The notes below the pieces were generated by a model. That model was given only the letters and a program-made list of their open reading frames with translations, was not told where the DNA came from and searched no databases. From Anaerolineales bacterium (lineage in GTDB: Bacteria > Chloroflexota > Anaerolineae > Anaerolineales > Villigracilaceae): a DNA stretch of 32,116 nucleotides. Location: contig JAGUZU010000132.1 of NCBI GenBank assembly GCA_020060625.1, positions 1-32,116 of the forward strand. The letters run 5' to 3'. How positions within the stretch are numbered: position 1 is the stretch's first letter; each line of letters begins with the position of its first letter. Positions 8,664 to 14,764 of the stretch are shown here, one piece after another. A program made the position numbers and the translations under genes.

Positions 8664-10286
8664 ATGAGTAACTTGTTTGTCCGTAAAGCGACCGGCTTGG
8701 TGCGTTCGTGGTCGGTCATGGACGCGTTCATCTACGCGCTGTTTTCCATCAACCTGATCACCCTCGGTTTGTACAGTTTCAGCCAGATGTACTACTTCGA
8801 GGGCGGCATGGTCAATGCGCTGATTATCAGCGCAATTTTCATTTTCTTTGAAGTGGTGGTGTATGCCGCATTGATTGCCGTCATGCCCCGTTCGGGCGGT
8901 GATTACGTCTGGCAGAGCCGAATTCTTGGGGGCGCTGTTGGCTTCATCCTTGCGGTCACTGGCTGGTGGTTTATTTTGTGGCTGTGGGTGCCGTTGTACG
9001 GCGACATGTTCCGCCACATCGTGATCGTTCCACTGCTGGGCGTGTTCGGGGTGAGAGACGCTGCGCTCTGGTTTGCGGGCACATCCAACGGCGCATTCAC
9101 CGCTTCGATCATTACGCTTGCCATCGTCAGTCTTTTCATCATGCTTGGCATGAAGACCTACGCCCGCATTCAGAAATTTTCCTTCTACGGCGGGATGCTG
9201 GGATTGCTTATCGTCATCGGACTGCTTTTGGGCGGCTCGCCCGAAGCCTTCAAAGCGGGCTTGGAAGCCAATGCAAACTCGATGTTCGGCGTGAGCGGCG
9301 TGTACGACTCAACTGTCGCCTTGGGGACCGAGGCGGGAGCAGTCACGCCGTTTGCGGGCGGTTCGTTGGCGCTGGTCTTCCTCGTCATTCCGTACATGGT
9401 TTTCTTCAACTTGTGGCCCAATTGGGGCGCGACGTTGTATGGTGAAGTGCGCGGCGCGACCGATTTCAAGCGCAACATGGCGGGTATGGGCTGGGCGCTT
9501 GGCATTACCACCCTGCTCGGAATCCTCCTGCTCTTCGCCATCCGCAAGACGATTGGATGGGACTTTTACGTGCAGGCTGGCGCGGCATGGTGGAATTACG
9601 CCTGGGGTTACACGGAAACCGCTCCCGCGCTTCCGGTCTGGCCCTATCCTGCCTTGCTTGCCGCATTCCTTTCCACTAATAAGTTTGTACAATTCCTCGT
9701 TGTGGCGTTGATGAGCCTCTGGTGGTTCGGCTGGAGCGGAACGGTCTTCCTGTCTTCCACGCGCGTTATCTTTGCCGCCGCGTTCGACCGCCTGCTTCCT
9801 GAATCGGTTGCCAAATTGGACGAGCGCACGGGTACGCCGGTCAATGCGCTGCTGCTGATGATCGTCCCGTCGGTGGTGGTGGCATATCTCTTCAATTACA
9901 ACATTGCCAACTTCCAAACGCTGACGCTTTGCTCCACCCTCGTCATTGCCGTGACCTTCCTCGGCACGACGATTGCGGCAATCATCCTCCCATACACGAA
10001 GCCCGACTTGTACAAGTCTTCGCCCATTTCCAAATACAACGTGCTTGGCATTCCGTTGATAACGGTGGCGGGCGTCATCTTTGGCGGCTTCCTCGTCTAC
10101 CTGCTGTATCAATGGATCTTCGATCCGAATGGTCTGTACGGCATCGGCATCAGTAACACCAGTTCCGTGTATTTCATGTTGGGTAACTACGTGCTTGCTG
10201 CGATCATATACTTCGGTTTCAAGTCCTATCGCAAGAGCAAGGGTATCGACCTGGGCAAGGTGCAGGCTGAGATCCCGGTGGAATAA
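8664..10286 (+). CDS. APC-superfamily amino-acid permease
   Basis: This integral membrane protein of 540 residues has about 12-14 hydrophobic helices and the APC-type N-terminus: KATGLVRSWSVMDAFIYALFSIN for helix 1, then the conserved AVMPRSGGDYVWQSRIL region (the usual P-R-(S/A)-G-G-x-Y motif) at about residues 73-90. It should carry an amino acid or related amine by proton or sodium symport or exchange; the substrate cannot be inferred. The middle is longer than a 12-helix APC transporter, with two extra aromatic-rich loops (about 295-335). AGAGGAG lies 7 nt before the ATG. It follows the phosphoesterase across an 80-bp spacer holding a palindrome, so co-transcription is possible but not shown. 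A hairpin follows the gene. Confidence 0.88.
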   Translation: MSNLFVRKATGLVRSWSVMDAFIYALFSINLITLGLYSFSQMYYFEGGMVNALIISAIFIFFEVVVYAALIAVMPRSGGDYVWQSRILGGAVGFILAVTGWWFILWLWVPLYGDMFRHIVIVPLLGVFGVRDAALWFAGTSNGAFTASIITLAIVSLFIMLGMKTYARIQKFSFYGGMLGLLIVIGLLLGGSPEAFKAGLEANANSMFGVSGVYDSTVALGTEAGAVTPFAGGSLALVFLVIPYMVFFNLWPNWGATLYGEVRGATDFKRNMAGMGWALGITTLLGILLLFAIRKTIGWDFYVQAGAAWWNYAWGYTETAPALPVWPYPALLAAFLSTNKFVQFLVVALMSLWWFGWSGTVFLSSTRVIFAAAFDRLLPESVAKLDERTGTPVNALLLMIVPSVVVAYLFNYNIANFQTLTLCSTLVIAVTFLGTTIAAIILPYTKPDLYKSSPISKYNVLGIPLITVAGVIFGGFLVYLLYQWIFDPNGLYGIGISNTSSVYFMLGNYVLAAIIYFGFKSYRKSKGIDLGKVQAEIPVE

Positions 10287-10296
10287 AATACAAGAA

Positions 10297-10335
10297 AGAC
10301 CTGGCAGCCACGCCCTCGGCGCGACTGCCAGGTCT
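10297..10335 (+). terminator. Strong hairpin after the permease gene (terminator or palindromic repeat)
   Basis: Arms AGACCTGGCAG (10297-10307) and CTGCCAGGTCT (10325-10335) pair perfectly over 11 bp. A second small stem CGCC-CTC-GGCG lies in the loop. It is 10 nt beyond the permease stop. The expected T-run is missing (ATTATCAGG follows), so it may be a dispersed repeat or mRNA 3'-end stabiliser rather than a true intrinsic terminator. Confidence 0.5.
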
Positions 10336-10351
10336 ATTATCAGGTGAATGG

Positions 10352-11107
10352 ATGGCGCTTACTTCGCAGGAAATATTGACGGAAATGTATCGGCTGATCG
10401 AAGCGGGGAACGAAAAGAATATTCAAGTTCGCGCCATTGGCGGATTGGCGGTGCAGGCGCATAACAGGAAAAAACACCCCTTGTTCACGCGCGAATTCGC
10501 CGACCTGGATTTTGTCGTTGCAAAAAAGCAGAGGCGCGAGTTCGAAGCCTTCATGCCCGAAGCGGGGTATGCCCCCGACAAACAATTCAACGTCCTGAAC
10601 GGCGCGATGCGCCAGATCTACTTCCATGAAAAGACGGATATGAAGGTGGATATCTTCGTCGGCGATTTTGAAATGTGCCACAGAATTCCCCTCGAAGACC
10701 GCCTTACCGCCGACCCGGTCACAATTCCGCTTGCGGAGCTTTTCCTTTCCAAGGCGCAGATCGTCGAACTCAACCGCAAAGACCTGCTTGATATTACGTC
10801 CATTTTGTTGAATAATGAAACCGGCGATGACGACGTTGAAAAGATAAACCTGCAAATCCTTGCGCGGTTGTGCAGCCAGGATTGGGGTTTGTATAAAACC
10901 GCATCTATCAACCTGGAGCGCGTGGCAAAGTTTGCGGCGGAGCCGGACCTTCCGCTCTCGCAAGAAGAACGCAATGTCATCATTGCCCGCGTCCGCGCAA
11001 TTCAACGAACGTTTGAAGAAATGTCCAAGCCAATCGCATGGCAATTGCGCGACCGCGTCGGCACGCGCGTAAAGTGGTACATTGAAGTGGAAGAAGTGGA
11101 CAGATGA
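10352..11107 (+). CDS. Nucleotidyltransferase-fold protein
   Basis: This 251-residue protein has the minimal nucleotidyltransferase signature. It shows GG (residues 30-31, AIGGLAVQA), the metal-binding DLD (51-53, FADLDFVV) and a third acidic position in MKVDIF (Asp100), followed by a helical part with KAQIVELNRKDLLDI (134-148) as in AbiEii/DUF6036-type proteins. It could transfer a nucleotide to a protein, RNA or small molecule. AGGTGA precedes the ATG by 5 nt. The gene ends in ATGA, overlapping the start of a 57-residue membrane protein that in turn overlaps the next gene, so the three are likely translated together. No recognisable antitoxin is adjacent, so a toxin role is not supported. 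Confidence 0.75.
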   Translation: MALTSQEILTEMYRLIEAGNEKNIQVRAIGGLAVQAHNRKKHPLFTREFADLDFVVAKKQRREFEAFMPEAGYAPDKQFNVLNGAMRQIYFHEKTDMKVDIFVGDFEMCHRIPLEDRLTADPVTIPLAELFLSKAQIVELNRKDLLDITSILLNNETGDDDVEKINLQILARLCSQDWGLYKTASINLERVAKFAAEPDLPLSQEERNVIIARVRAIQRTFEEMSKPIAWQLRDRVGTRVKWYIEVEEVDR

Positions 11108-11277
11108 AAAAACTTCGTATTGCCCTCGCAATTATTATTCTCGCTGTTTCGATTTCCCTTTTGCTTTGGGGATACGCCCCCAATCCGCGTGAAGCCATCG
11201 AGCGGACGATTCCGCCCGCCGAGATGCAACTGCCGACCCCTTCCTCGCTTCACCCTGACCTCGAGCCTGCCGCATGA
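11104..11277 (+). CDS. Small single-pass membrane protein (57 aa), coupled to both neighbours
   Basis: This ORF encodes 57 residues: MKKLR, one hydrophobic segment (about residues 6-24, IALAIIILAVSISLLLWGY) and a Pro/Glu-rich tail ending in LEPAA. Its ATG overlaps the stop of the nucleotidyltransferase-like gene as ATGA (11104-11107). Its TGA overlaps the start of the next gene, again as ATGA (11274-11277). This double stop-start overlap and the clean Lys-Lys-plus-helix start make a real gene likely although it is short. It may be a signal-anchored peptide or an uncleaved membrane anchor. I do not recognise a family. The tail resembles the Pro-rich stalk of the following protein, so the two may face the same side of the membrane. 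Confidence 0.7.
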   Translation: MKKLRIALAIIILAVSISLLLWGYAPNPREAIERTIPPAEMQLPTPSSLHPDLEPAA

Positions 11278-12119
11278 CCACCAAACCTTTTTCTCTCCGA
11301 TACTTTTTCCTGCCGGCGTTTCTGCTGATTCTTGCGCTCGCTGTATATGCCTGTGGAGCCGCCATGCCCGCCACGGAAGAACCATCCGCGCCGGAAGAAC
11401 CCGCCGCGACTGAAATGCCCGCAGAAGAGGAGCCAGCAAGCGAACCTGACCCCGGCGATGACTCTCCAACAACATTCCCAACTCAAATGGCAGTCTCTCC
11501 AACCCAATCAGCAGCGACGCCGCAGCCCTTGCCGACGGAAATCCCCGTTCAACCTGCGATTCTTGAAACCCGCCGCCTGACGCTGGAATATCCGCCGAGG
11601 ATGAAGGCTGGCGTGGAAAGCGACGTCATCCGCCTGACGCTTGAGGTGGATGACTTGGGCAACATCACTCCAACCGCGCAATTTGAAAACAATGCGGTGA
11701 CGGGTGAAGTCGTCGAAATCCCGGATTTATATGAAACGCACATCATCACTGCCGAGGCGCGGTTGGATATGGCGGGGATGACCGTTGTGCCGCCCGGCGT
11801 TACCTATCAACCGATGAAGCGCGGGGAATCCGTCACCTTTTATTGGAGTATCCGCCCCCAGGAGACGGGCAGGTATCGCGGTACGGTCTGGCTTCATCTG
11901 GGGTTTGTGGACCGTGTCAGCGGGGAGGAAAGCCGAATGGCAGTATCAGCCCAAATCGTCGAGATCGAGGCGGTGGATCTTTTCGGGTTCTCGGTCAGTT
12001 TTGTGCGGACATCCGGCGTGGTCGGATCGGCGCTGGGGTTTATCATCGGATTGCCTTTTTTCGACGATATTCTCAAGTTTTTGTTCAGGAGAAGGAGGAA
12101 ACGGAAGGCGTCAAGGTAA
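11274..12119 (+). CDS. Surface-anchored protein with Pro/Glu-rich stalk and C-terminal membrane helix
   Basis: This protein of 281 residues has no family I recognise. Visible parts are an N-terminal signal or anchor (about residues 10-27) ending in VYACG, which could be an atypical lipobox. A low-complexity stalk rich in Pro, Glu, Ala and Thr follows (28-95). A probable beta-sandwich domain (about 97-232) includes RLTLEYPPRMKAG and YWSIRPQETGRYRGTVWLHLGF, typical of immunoglobulin-like folds. A C-terminal hydrophobic segment (about 240-262) precedes a strongly basic tail, RRRRKRKASR. The basic tail should stay in the cytoplasm, leaving the stalk and beta domain outside. It is coupled by ATGA to the 57-residue gene. 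A role in envelope sensing or assembly is only inference. Confidence 0.7.
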   Translation: MTTKPFSLRYFFLPAFLLILALAVYACGAAMPATEEPSAPEEPAATEMPAEEEPASEPDPGDDSPTTFPTQMAVSPTQSAATPQPLPTEIPVQPAILETRRLTLEYPPRMKAGVESDVIRLTLEVDDLGNITPTAQFENNAVTGEVVEIPDLYETHIITAEARLDMAGMTVVPPGVTYQPMKRGESVTFYWSIRPQETGRYRGTVWLHLGFVDRVSGEESRMAVSAQIVEIEAVDLFGFSVSFVRTSGVVGSALGFIIGLPFFDDILKFLFRRRRKRKASR

Positions 12120-12184
12120 CGCGAAAATATGACGAAAATCACCCAAAAAATTGACATGCTTTACGGGGGAGAGATTGTTCTTTA

Positions 12185-12193
12185 TGGTACAAT
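12185..12193 (+). promoter_or_regulatory. Extended -10 promoter of nuoA
   Basis: TGGTACAAT matches an extended -10 (TGnTATAAT with one change). It predicts a start near 12200 and a leader of about 36 nt carrying GGAG (12224-12227) 8 nt before the nuoA ATG. A consensus TTGACA exists at 12151-12156, but its spacing fits no good -10 hexamer. Confidence 0.5.
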
Positions 12194-12205
12194 TTTGGCA
12201 ATTGT
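12189..12205. promoter_or_regulatory. Inverted repeat over the nuoA -10 and start site
   Basis: ACAATT (12189-12194) and AATTGT (12200-12205) form a perfect 6+6 inverted repeat with a 5-bp spacer. It overlaps the -10 box and the expected transcription start. This is where a repressor would bind, but the half-sites match no regulator I can name, including the Rex consensus. Confidence 0.35.
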
Positions 12206-12235
12206 TGTAATAAATTTCACGACGGAGTTCCTTAA

Positions 12236-12589
12236 ATGAATGAGTGGCTGTATGTAGCGTTGTTTATTGTTGTCGGTTTGATCATACCCATAGGCGCGAT
12301 TGCGGCAGGCTTTATTTTTGGACCCAAGAAGCCAAATCCCATTAAAGAAACTACATACGAATGCGGCATTGAAACGGTGGGGGATACGTGGGTGCAGTTC
12401 AAGGCGCAGTATTATATTTTCGCGTTGGTTTTCCTCGTTTTCGATGTGGAGGCGGTCTTCCTGTTCCCGTGGGCGGTCAAGATCGGTCAGTTGGGATTGT
12501 ATGCCGTGGTGGAAGGCATCATTTTCATCACCATCCTTATCGTCGGTTTGATGTACGCCTGGCGCAAGGGGATGTTGGAATGGGCGTAG
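12236..12589 (+). CDS. nuoA: NADH-quinone oxidoreductase subunit A
   Basis: NuoA is a three-helix subunit of complex I lying near the quinone channel and the joint with the hydrophilic arm. The 117-residue length is normal. The conserved first loop is present (KPNPIKETTYECGIETVGD, with the Cys of the switch loop) and so is the helix-2 motif FDVEAVFLFPWA. Helices lie at about 5-27, 57-80 and 86-108. GGAG lies 8 nt before the ATG. It is the first gene of the complex I block, but nuoB, nuoC and nuoD, which usually follow, are absent. A strong hairpin with a short T-rich tail stands between nuoA and nuoH. Confidence 0.96.
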   Translation: MNEWLYVALFIVVGLIIPIGAIAAGFIFGPKKPNPIKETTYECGIETVGDTWVQFKAQYYIFALVFLVFDVEAVFLFPWAVKIGQLGLYAVVEGIIFITILIVGLMYAWRKGMLEWA

Positions 12590-12605
12590 TTTCCCTGTAA
12601 ACAGG

Positions 12606-12645
12606 AGAGAAGGCTGATCGGATTTTCCTTTCAGCCTTCTCTTTG
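12606..12645 (+). terminator. Intrinsic terminator or attenuator between nuoA and nuoH
   Basis: Arms 12606-12617 (AGAGAAGGCTGA) and 12631-12642 pair perfectly over 12 bp around a 13-nt loop and are followed by TTGTGT. It lies 17 nt after the nuoA stop. Full termination would leave nuoH without an obvious promoter, so partial readthrough is likely and would make nuoA mRNA more abundant than the rest. Confidence 0.6.
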
Positions 12646-12714
12646 TGTAATGCCATATCGTCTGGATTGCGGGTGTTTCTTCCGCAGATTCCAGGCAAGG
12701 TTTAGGAGCGATTT

Positions 12715-13911
12715 ATGAATTTTTGGAATGACCCCTTAAAGATCGCCGCGGACTGGATGGAAGGTATTTTTGTCGGCTGGGGCATGGACGCCGTCCTCGC
12801 CCATGTGCTGGTGGCTTTCCTCGGCGTGTTCCTGCTCATCGCCATTTTGATGGTGGTGGACATTTTCCTCGTCTGGGTCGAGCGCAAAGTAGTGGCGCGT
12901 TTTCAAGACCGCCTTGGTCCGAATCGCCTGGGTCCGTTCGGGTTGATCCAGCCGTTCGCCGACATTATCAAGCTCATCATCAAGGAGGATACGACTCCCG
13001 GCGGCGCGGACAAGGTTGTTTACAACCTTGCCCCCATCCTCTCGATGATGTCCGTGTTGATTCTGTGGGCGGTGGTGCCGATTGCGCCTGTCATGCTTGG
13101 CGTGGATTTGAACGTGGGCGTGCTGTTCCTGATCGCCGCAGGAGCGATTGGCACGCTCTCCATTATTATGGCGGGCTGGTCGTCGAACAATAAGTTTGCA
13201 TTGATTGGCGGTTTCCGCCAGGTGGCGGTGATGGTGGCGTTCGAAGTGCCAATGCTTACCATGCTGTTGGTGCCGACTATTTTTGCAAGTTCGATGAACA
13301 TGAACGATATTATCCAGGGACAGGGGAATCTCTGGTATTTCGCGCTTTCGCCGCTTGGCGCATTGATCTTCCTGGTTGCTGCCATTGCGGAATTGGGACG
13401 CGCCCCCTTCGACCTTGCGGAAGGCGAGTCGGAACTGGTTTCCGGGTTCAACATCGAATATTCGGGCATGAAGTTCGGCATGTTCTACGCGGGCGAGCTT
13501 CTCCATGCGATGACCTTCGGCGGGATCTGGGCGATCCTGTTTTTTGGCGGCTATCGTTTCTTCGGCTTGGAGCAGGTCAGTCCCTTCCTGGCGATTCCGA
13601 TCTTCCTCTTCAAGGCGTTGATCGGCTACTGGATCATCATGTGGGTGAGGTACACCATGATGCGCATCCGCATCGACCAGATGCTGGTATTCAACTGGGT
13701 TTTCCTGACTCCGTTGTCCTTCGTTCTGCTGATGGTCACTGCCTTGATGAATGCGCTTTTGAAGGACGCTTCGCTTTGGATCTATGGACTGGGCATGTTC
13801 CTCTCGAATGTAGTGGTCGGGTGGATCGCGCTGGAGATCGCGCGTTCGGTCAGCCGCAAACAGCGCGAGAGTGTGGAAGGTCCGAAGAATCTGGCGGAGG
13901 CTCCGCACTGA
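12715..13911 (+). CDS. nuoH: NADH-quinone oxidoreductase subunit H
   Basis: NuoH forms much of the quinone-binding chamber and the first part of the proton path of complex I. Diagnostic segments are present: ERKVVARFQDRLGPNRLGPFGLIQPFADIIKLIIKED (split here by position, about residues 56-92), SSNNKFALIGGFR (about 156-168) and AELGRAPFDLAEGESELVSGFN (about 222-243), with the Glu-rich loop that faces the quinone. At 398 residues it is longer than the E. coli protein (about 325), with an extended N-terminus (about 30 residues) and a charged C-terminal tail. TTAGGAG precedes the ATG by 7 nt. It leads a tightly packed run nuoH-J-K-L-M-M-N, but nuoI, which normally follows nuoH, is missing. Confidence 0.96.
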   Translation: MNFWNDPLKIAADWMEGIFVGWGMDAVLAHVLVAFLGVFLLIAILMVVDIFLVWVERKVVARFQDRLGPNRLGPFGLIQPFADIIKLIIKEDTTPGGADKVVYNLAPILSMMSVLILWAVVPIAPVMLGVDLNVGVLFLIAAGAIGTLSIIMAGWSSNNKFALIGGFRQVAVMVAFEVPMLTMLLVPTIFASSMNMNDIIQGQGNLWYFALSPLGALIFLVAAIAELGRAPFDLAEGESELVSGFNIEYSGMKFGMFYAGELLHAMTFGGIWAILFFGGYRFFGLEQVSPFLAIPIFLFKALIGYWIIMWVRYTMMRIRIDQMLVFNWVFLTPLSFVLLMVTALMNALLKDASLWIYGLGMFLSNVVVGWIALEIARSVSRKQRESVEGPKNLAEAPH

Positions 13912-13926
13912 TCGGGAGGTACAAAT

Positions 13927-14436
13927 ATGACTGGTGAACAAATTATTTTCCTCATTACCGCCGGATTTACGCTCGGCTCCGGTTTCATGGTGGTGACGAC
14001 GCGCAACCTTGTCCACGCGGCGTTGTGGCTGGTGTCCACGCTGTTTGGCGTGGCGGTATTGTATGCGCTGATGAACGCGAACTTTATTGCCGTGGTGCAG
14101 GTCGTTGTGTATATCGGCGCAATTGCGATCCTTTTCATCTTTGCAGTGATGCTCACCCGCAAGGACTTGCGCGAGAATACCCCCCAAATCAACAAAAACT
14201 GGTGGGCAGGCGCGCTTTTGGCGGCGCTGGTCTTTGCCGGGCTGGTGTTCCTGCTTCAGGGTTGGAGCGGCTTCTCGAAGACAGGATCAGCCCTCCCGTC
14301 CGATTTTGATGCGGTTGGAATGTTGGGCGAGGCGCTGGTTTCGCCGAATGCCTATGTCCTGCCGTTTGAAGTGGCGTCCGTCCTCTTGCTGGCGGCGCTG
14401 GTGGGCGCGGTGTACGTCGCGTTCAACAAGAAATAG
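13927..14436 (+). CDS. nuoJ: NADH-quinone oxidoreductase subunit J
   Basis: NuoJ (169 residues) is a five-helix membrane subunit whose third helix carries the pi-bulge that switches during turnover. The conserved helix 2-3 region is visible (RNLVHAALWLVSTLFGVAVLYALMNANFIAVVQVVVYIGAIAILFIFAVML, within about residues 24-77), with Tyr in VVYIGA. TGGT-rich spacing of 15 nt separates it from nuoH, and GGGAGG lies about 6 nt before the ATG. It is followed by nuoK after 13 nt, the usual order. No abnormality is seen. Confidence 0.95.
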   Translation: MTGEQIIFLITAGFTLGSGFMVVTTRNLVHAALWLVSTLFGVAVLYALMNANFIAVVQVVVYIGAIAILFIFAVMLTRKDLRENTPQINKNWWAGALLAALVFAGLVFLLQGWSGFSKTGSALPSDFDAVGMLGEALVSPNAYVLPFEVASVLLLAALVGAVYVAFNKK

Positions 14437-14449
14437 GAGGCGCGCAGAT

Positions 14450-14758
14450 ATGGTTCCTCTTTCCTGGTATCTCATCCTTGCGGCGGCGTTATTTAGCGTC
14501 GGCTTGTTCGGCGCGCTGGTCCGCAGGAATGCGGTTGCAATTTTGCTGGGCGTTGAGTTGATGCTCAATGCCGTGAATATCAACCTGGTTGCCTTCTGGC
14601 GCTACGGCGATGTGACGACGATGACGGGGCAGGTCTTTGCCATCATCGTCTTTGCGGTCGCCGCAGCGGAGGTTGCCGTGGGTCTGGCTTTGGTCATCTC
14701 CGTGTACCGCCGCCGCAATACGGTGGTCGCCGATGAACTCGATATGATGAAGTGGTAG
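14450..14758 (+). CDS. nuoK: NADH-quinone oxidoreductase subunit K
   Basis: NuoK (102 residues) is a three-helix proton-channel subunit related to Mrp antiporter subunit C. Both key glutamates are present: Glu36 in GVELMLNAVN and the helix-3 Glu in AAAEVAVGLAL (Glu74). The start at 14450 is chosen because TAGGAGG ends 9 nt upstream and because MVPLSWYLILAAALFSVGLFG is the normal N-terminus. The frame stays open upstream, but that stretch is the nuoJ gene read out of frame. The stop is 6 nt before the nuoL start, indicating coupled translation in the order J-K-L. Confidence 0.96.
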   Translation: MVPLSWYLILAAALFSVGLFGALVRRNAVAILLGVELMLNAVNINLVAFWRYGDVTTMTGQVFAIIVFAVAAAEVAVGLALVISVYRRRNTVVADELDMMKW

Positions 14759-14764
14759 GGAATT

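Noticed and set aside
10352-11107. Toxin-antitoxin system based on an AbiEii-like nucleotidyltransferase
   Set aside because: The fold fits, but neither neighbour is a DNA-binding antitoxin. The partners are membrane proteins.
12151-12156. TTGACA as the -35 element of nuoA
   Set aside because: The nearest good -10 (TACAAT at 12188) is 31 bp away, and at 16-18 bp there is only a poor GATTGT. The extended -10 explains the promoter better.
12736-14187. Long minus-strand open frame opposite nuoH and nuoJ
   Set aside because: The product is rich in His, Arg and Asp with no domain, as expected from the complement of hydrophobic membrane-protein codons. The same applies to the minus-strand frames opposite nuoL, nuoM, NuoM2 and nuoN.
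14234-14449. Longer upstream frame for the nuoK gene
   Set aside because: The upstream part is nuoJ in another frame. The ATG at 14450 has a consensus Shine-Dalgarno and yields a 102-residue NuoK of normal size.
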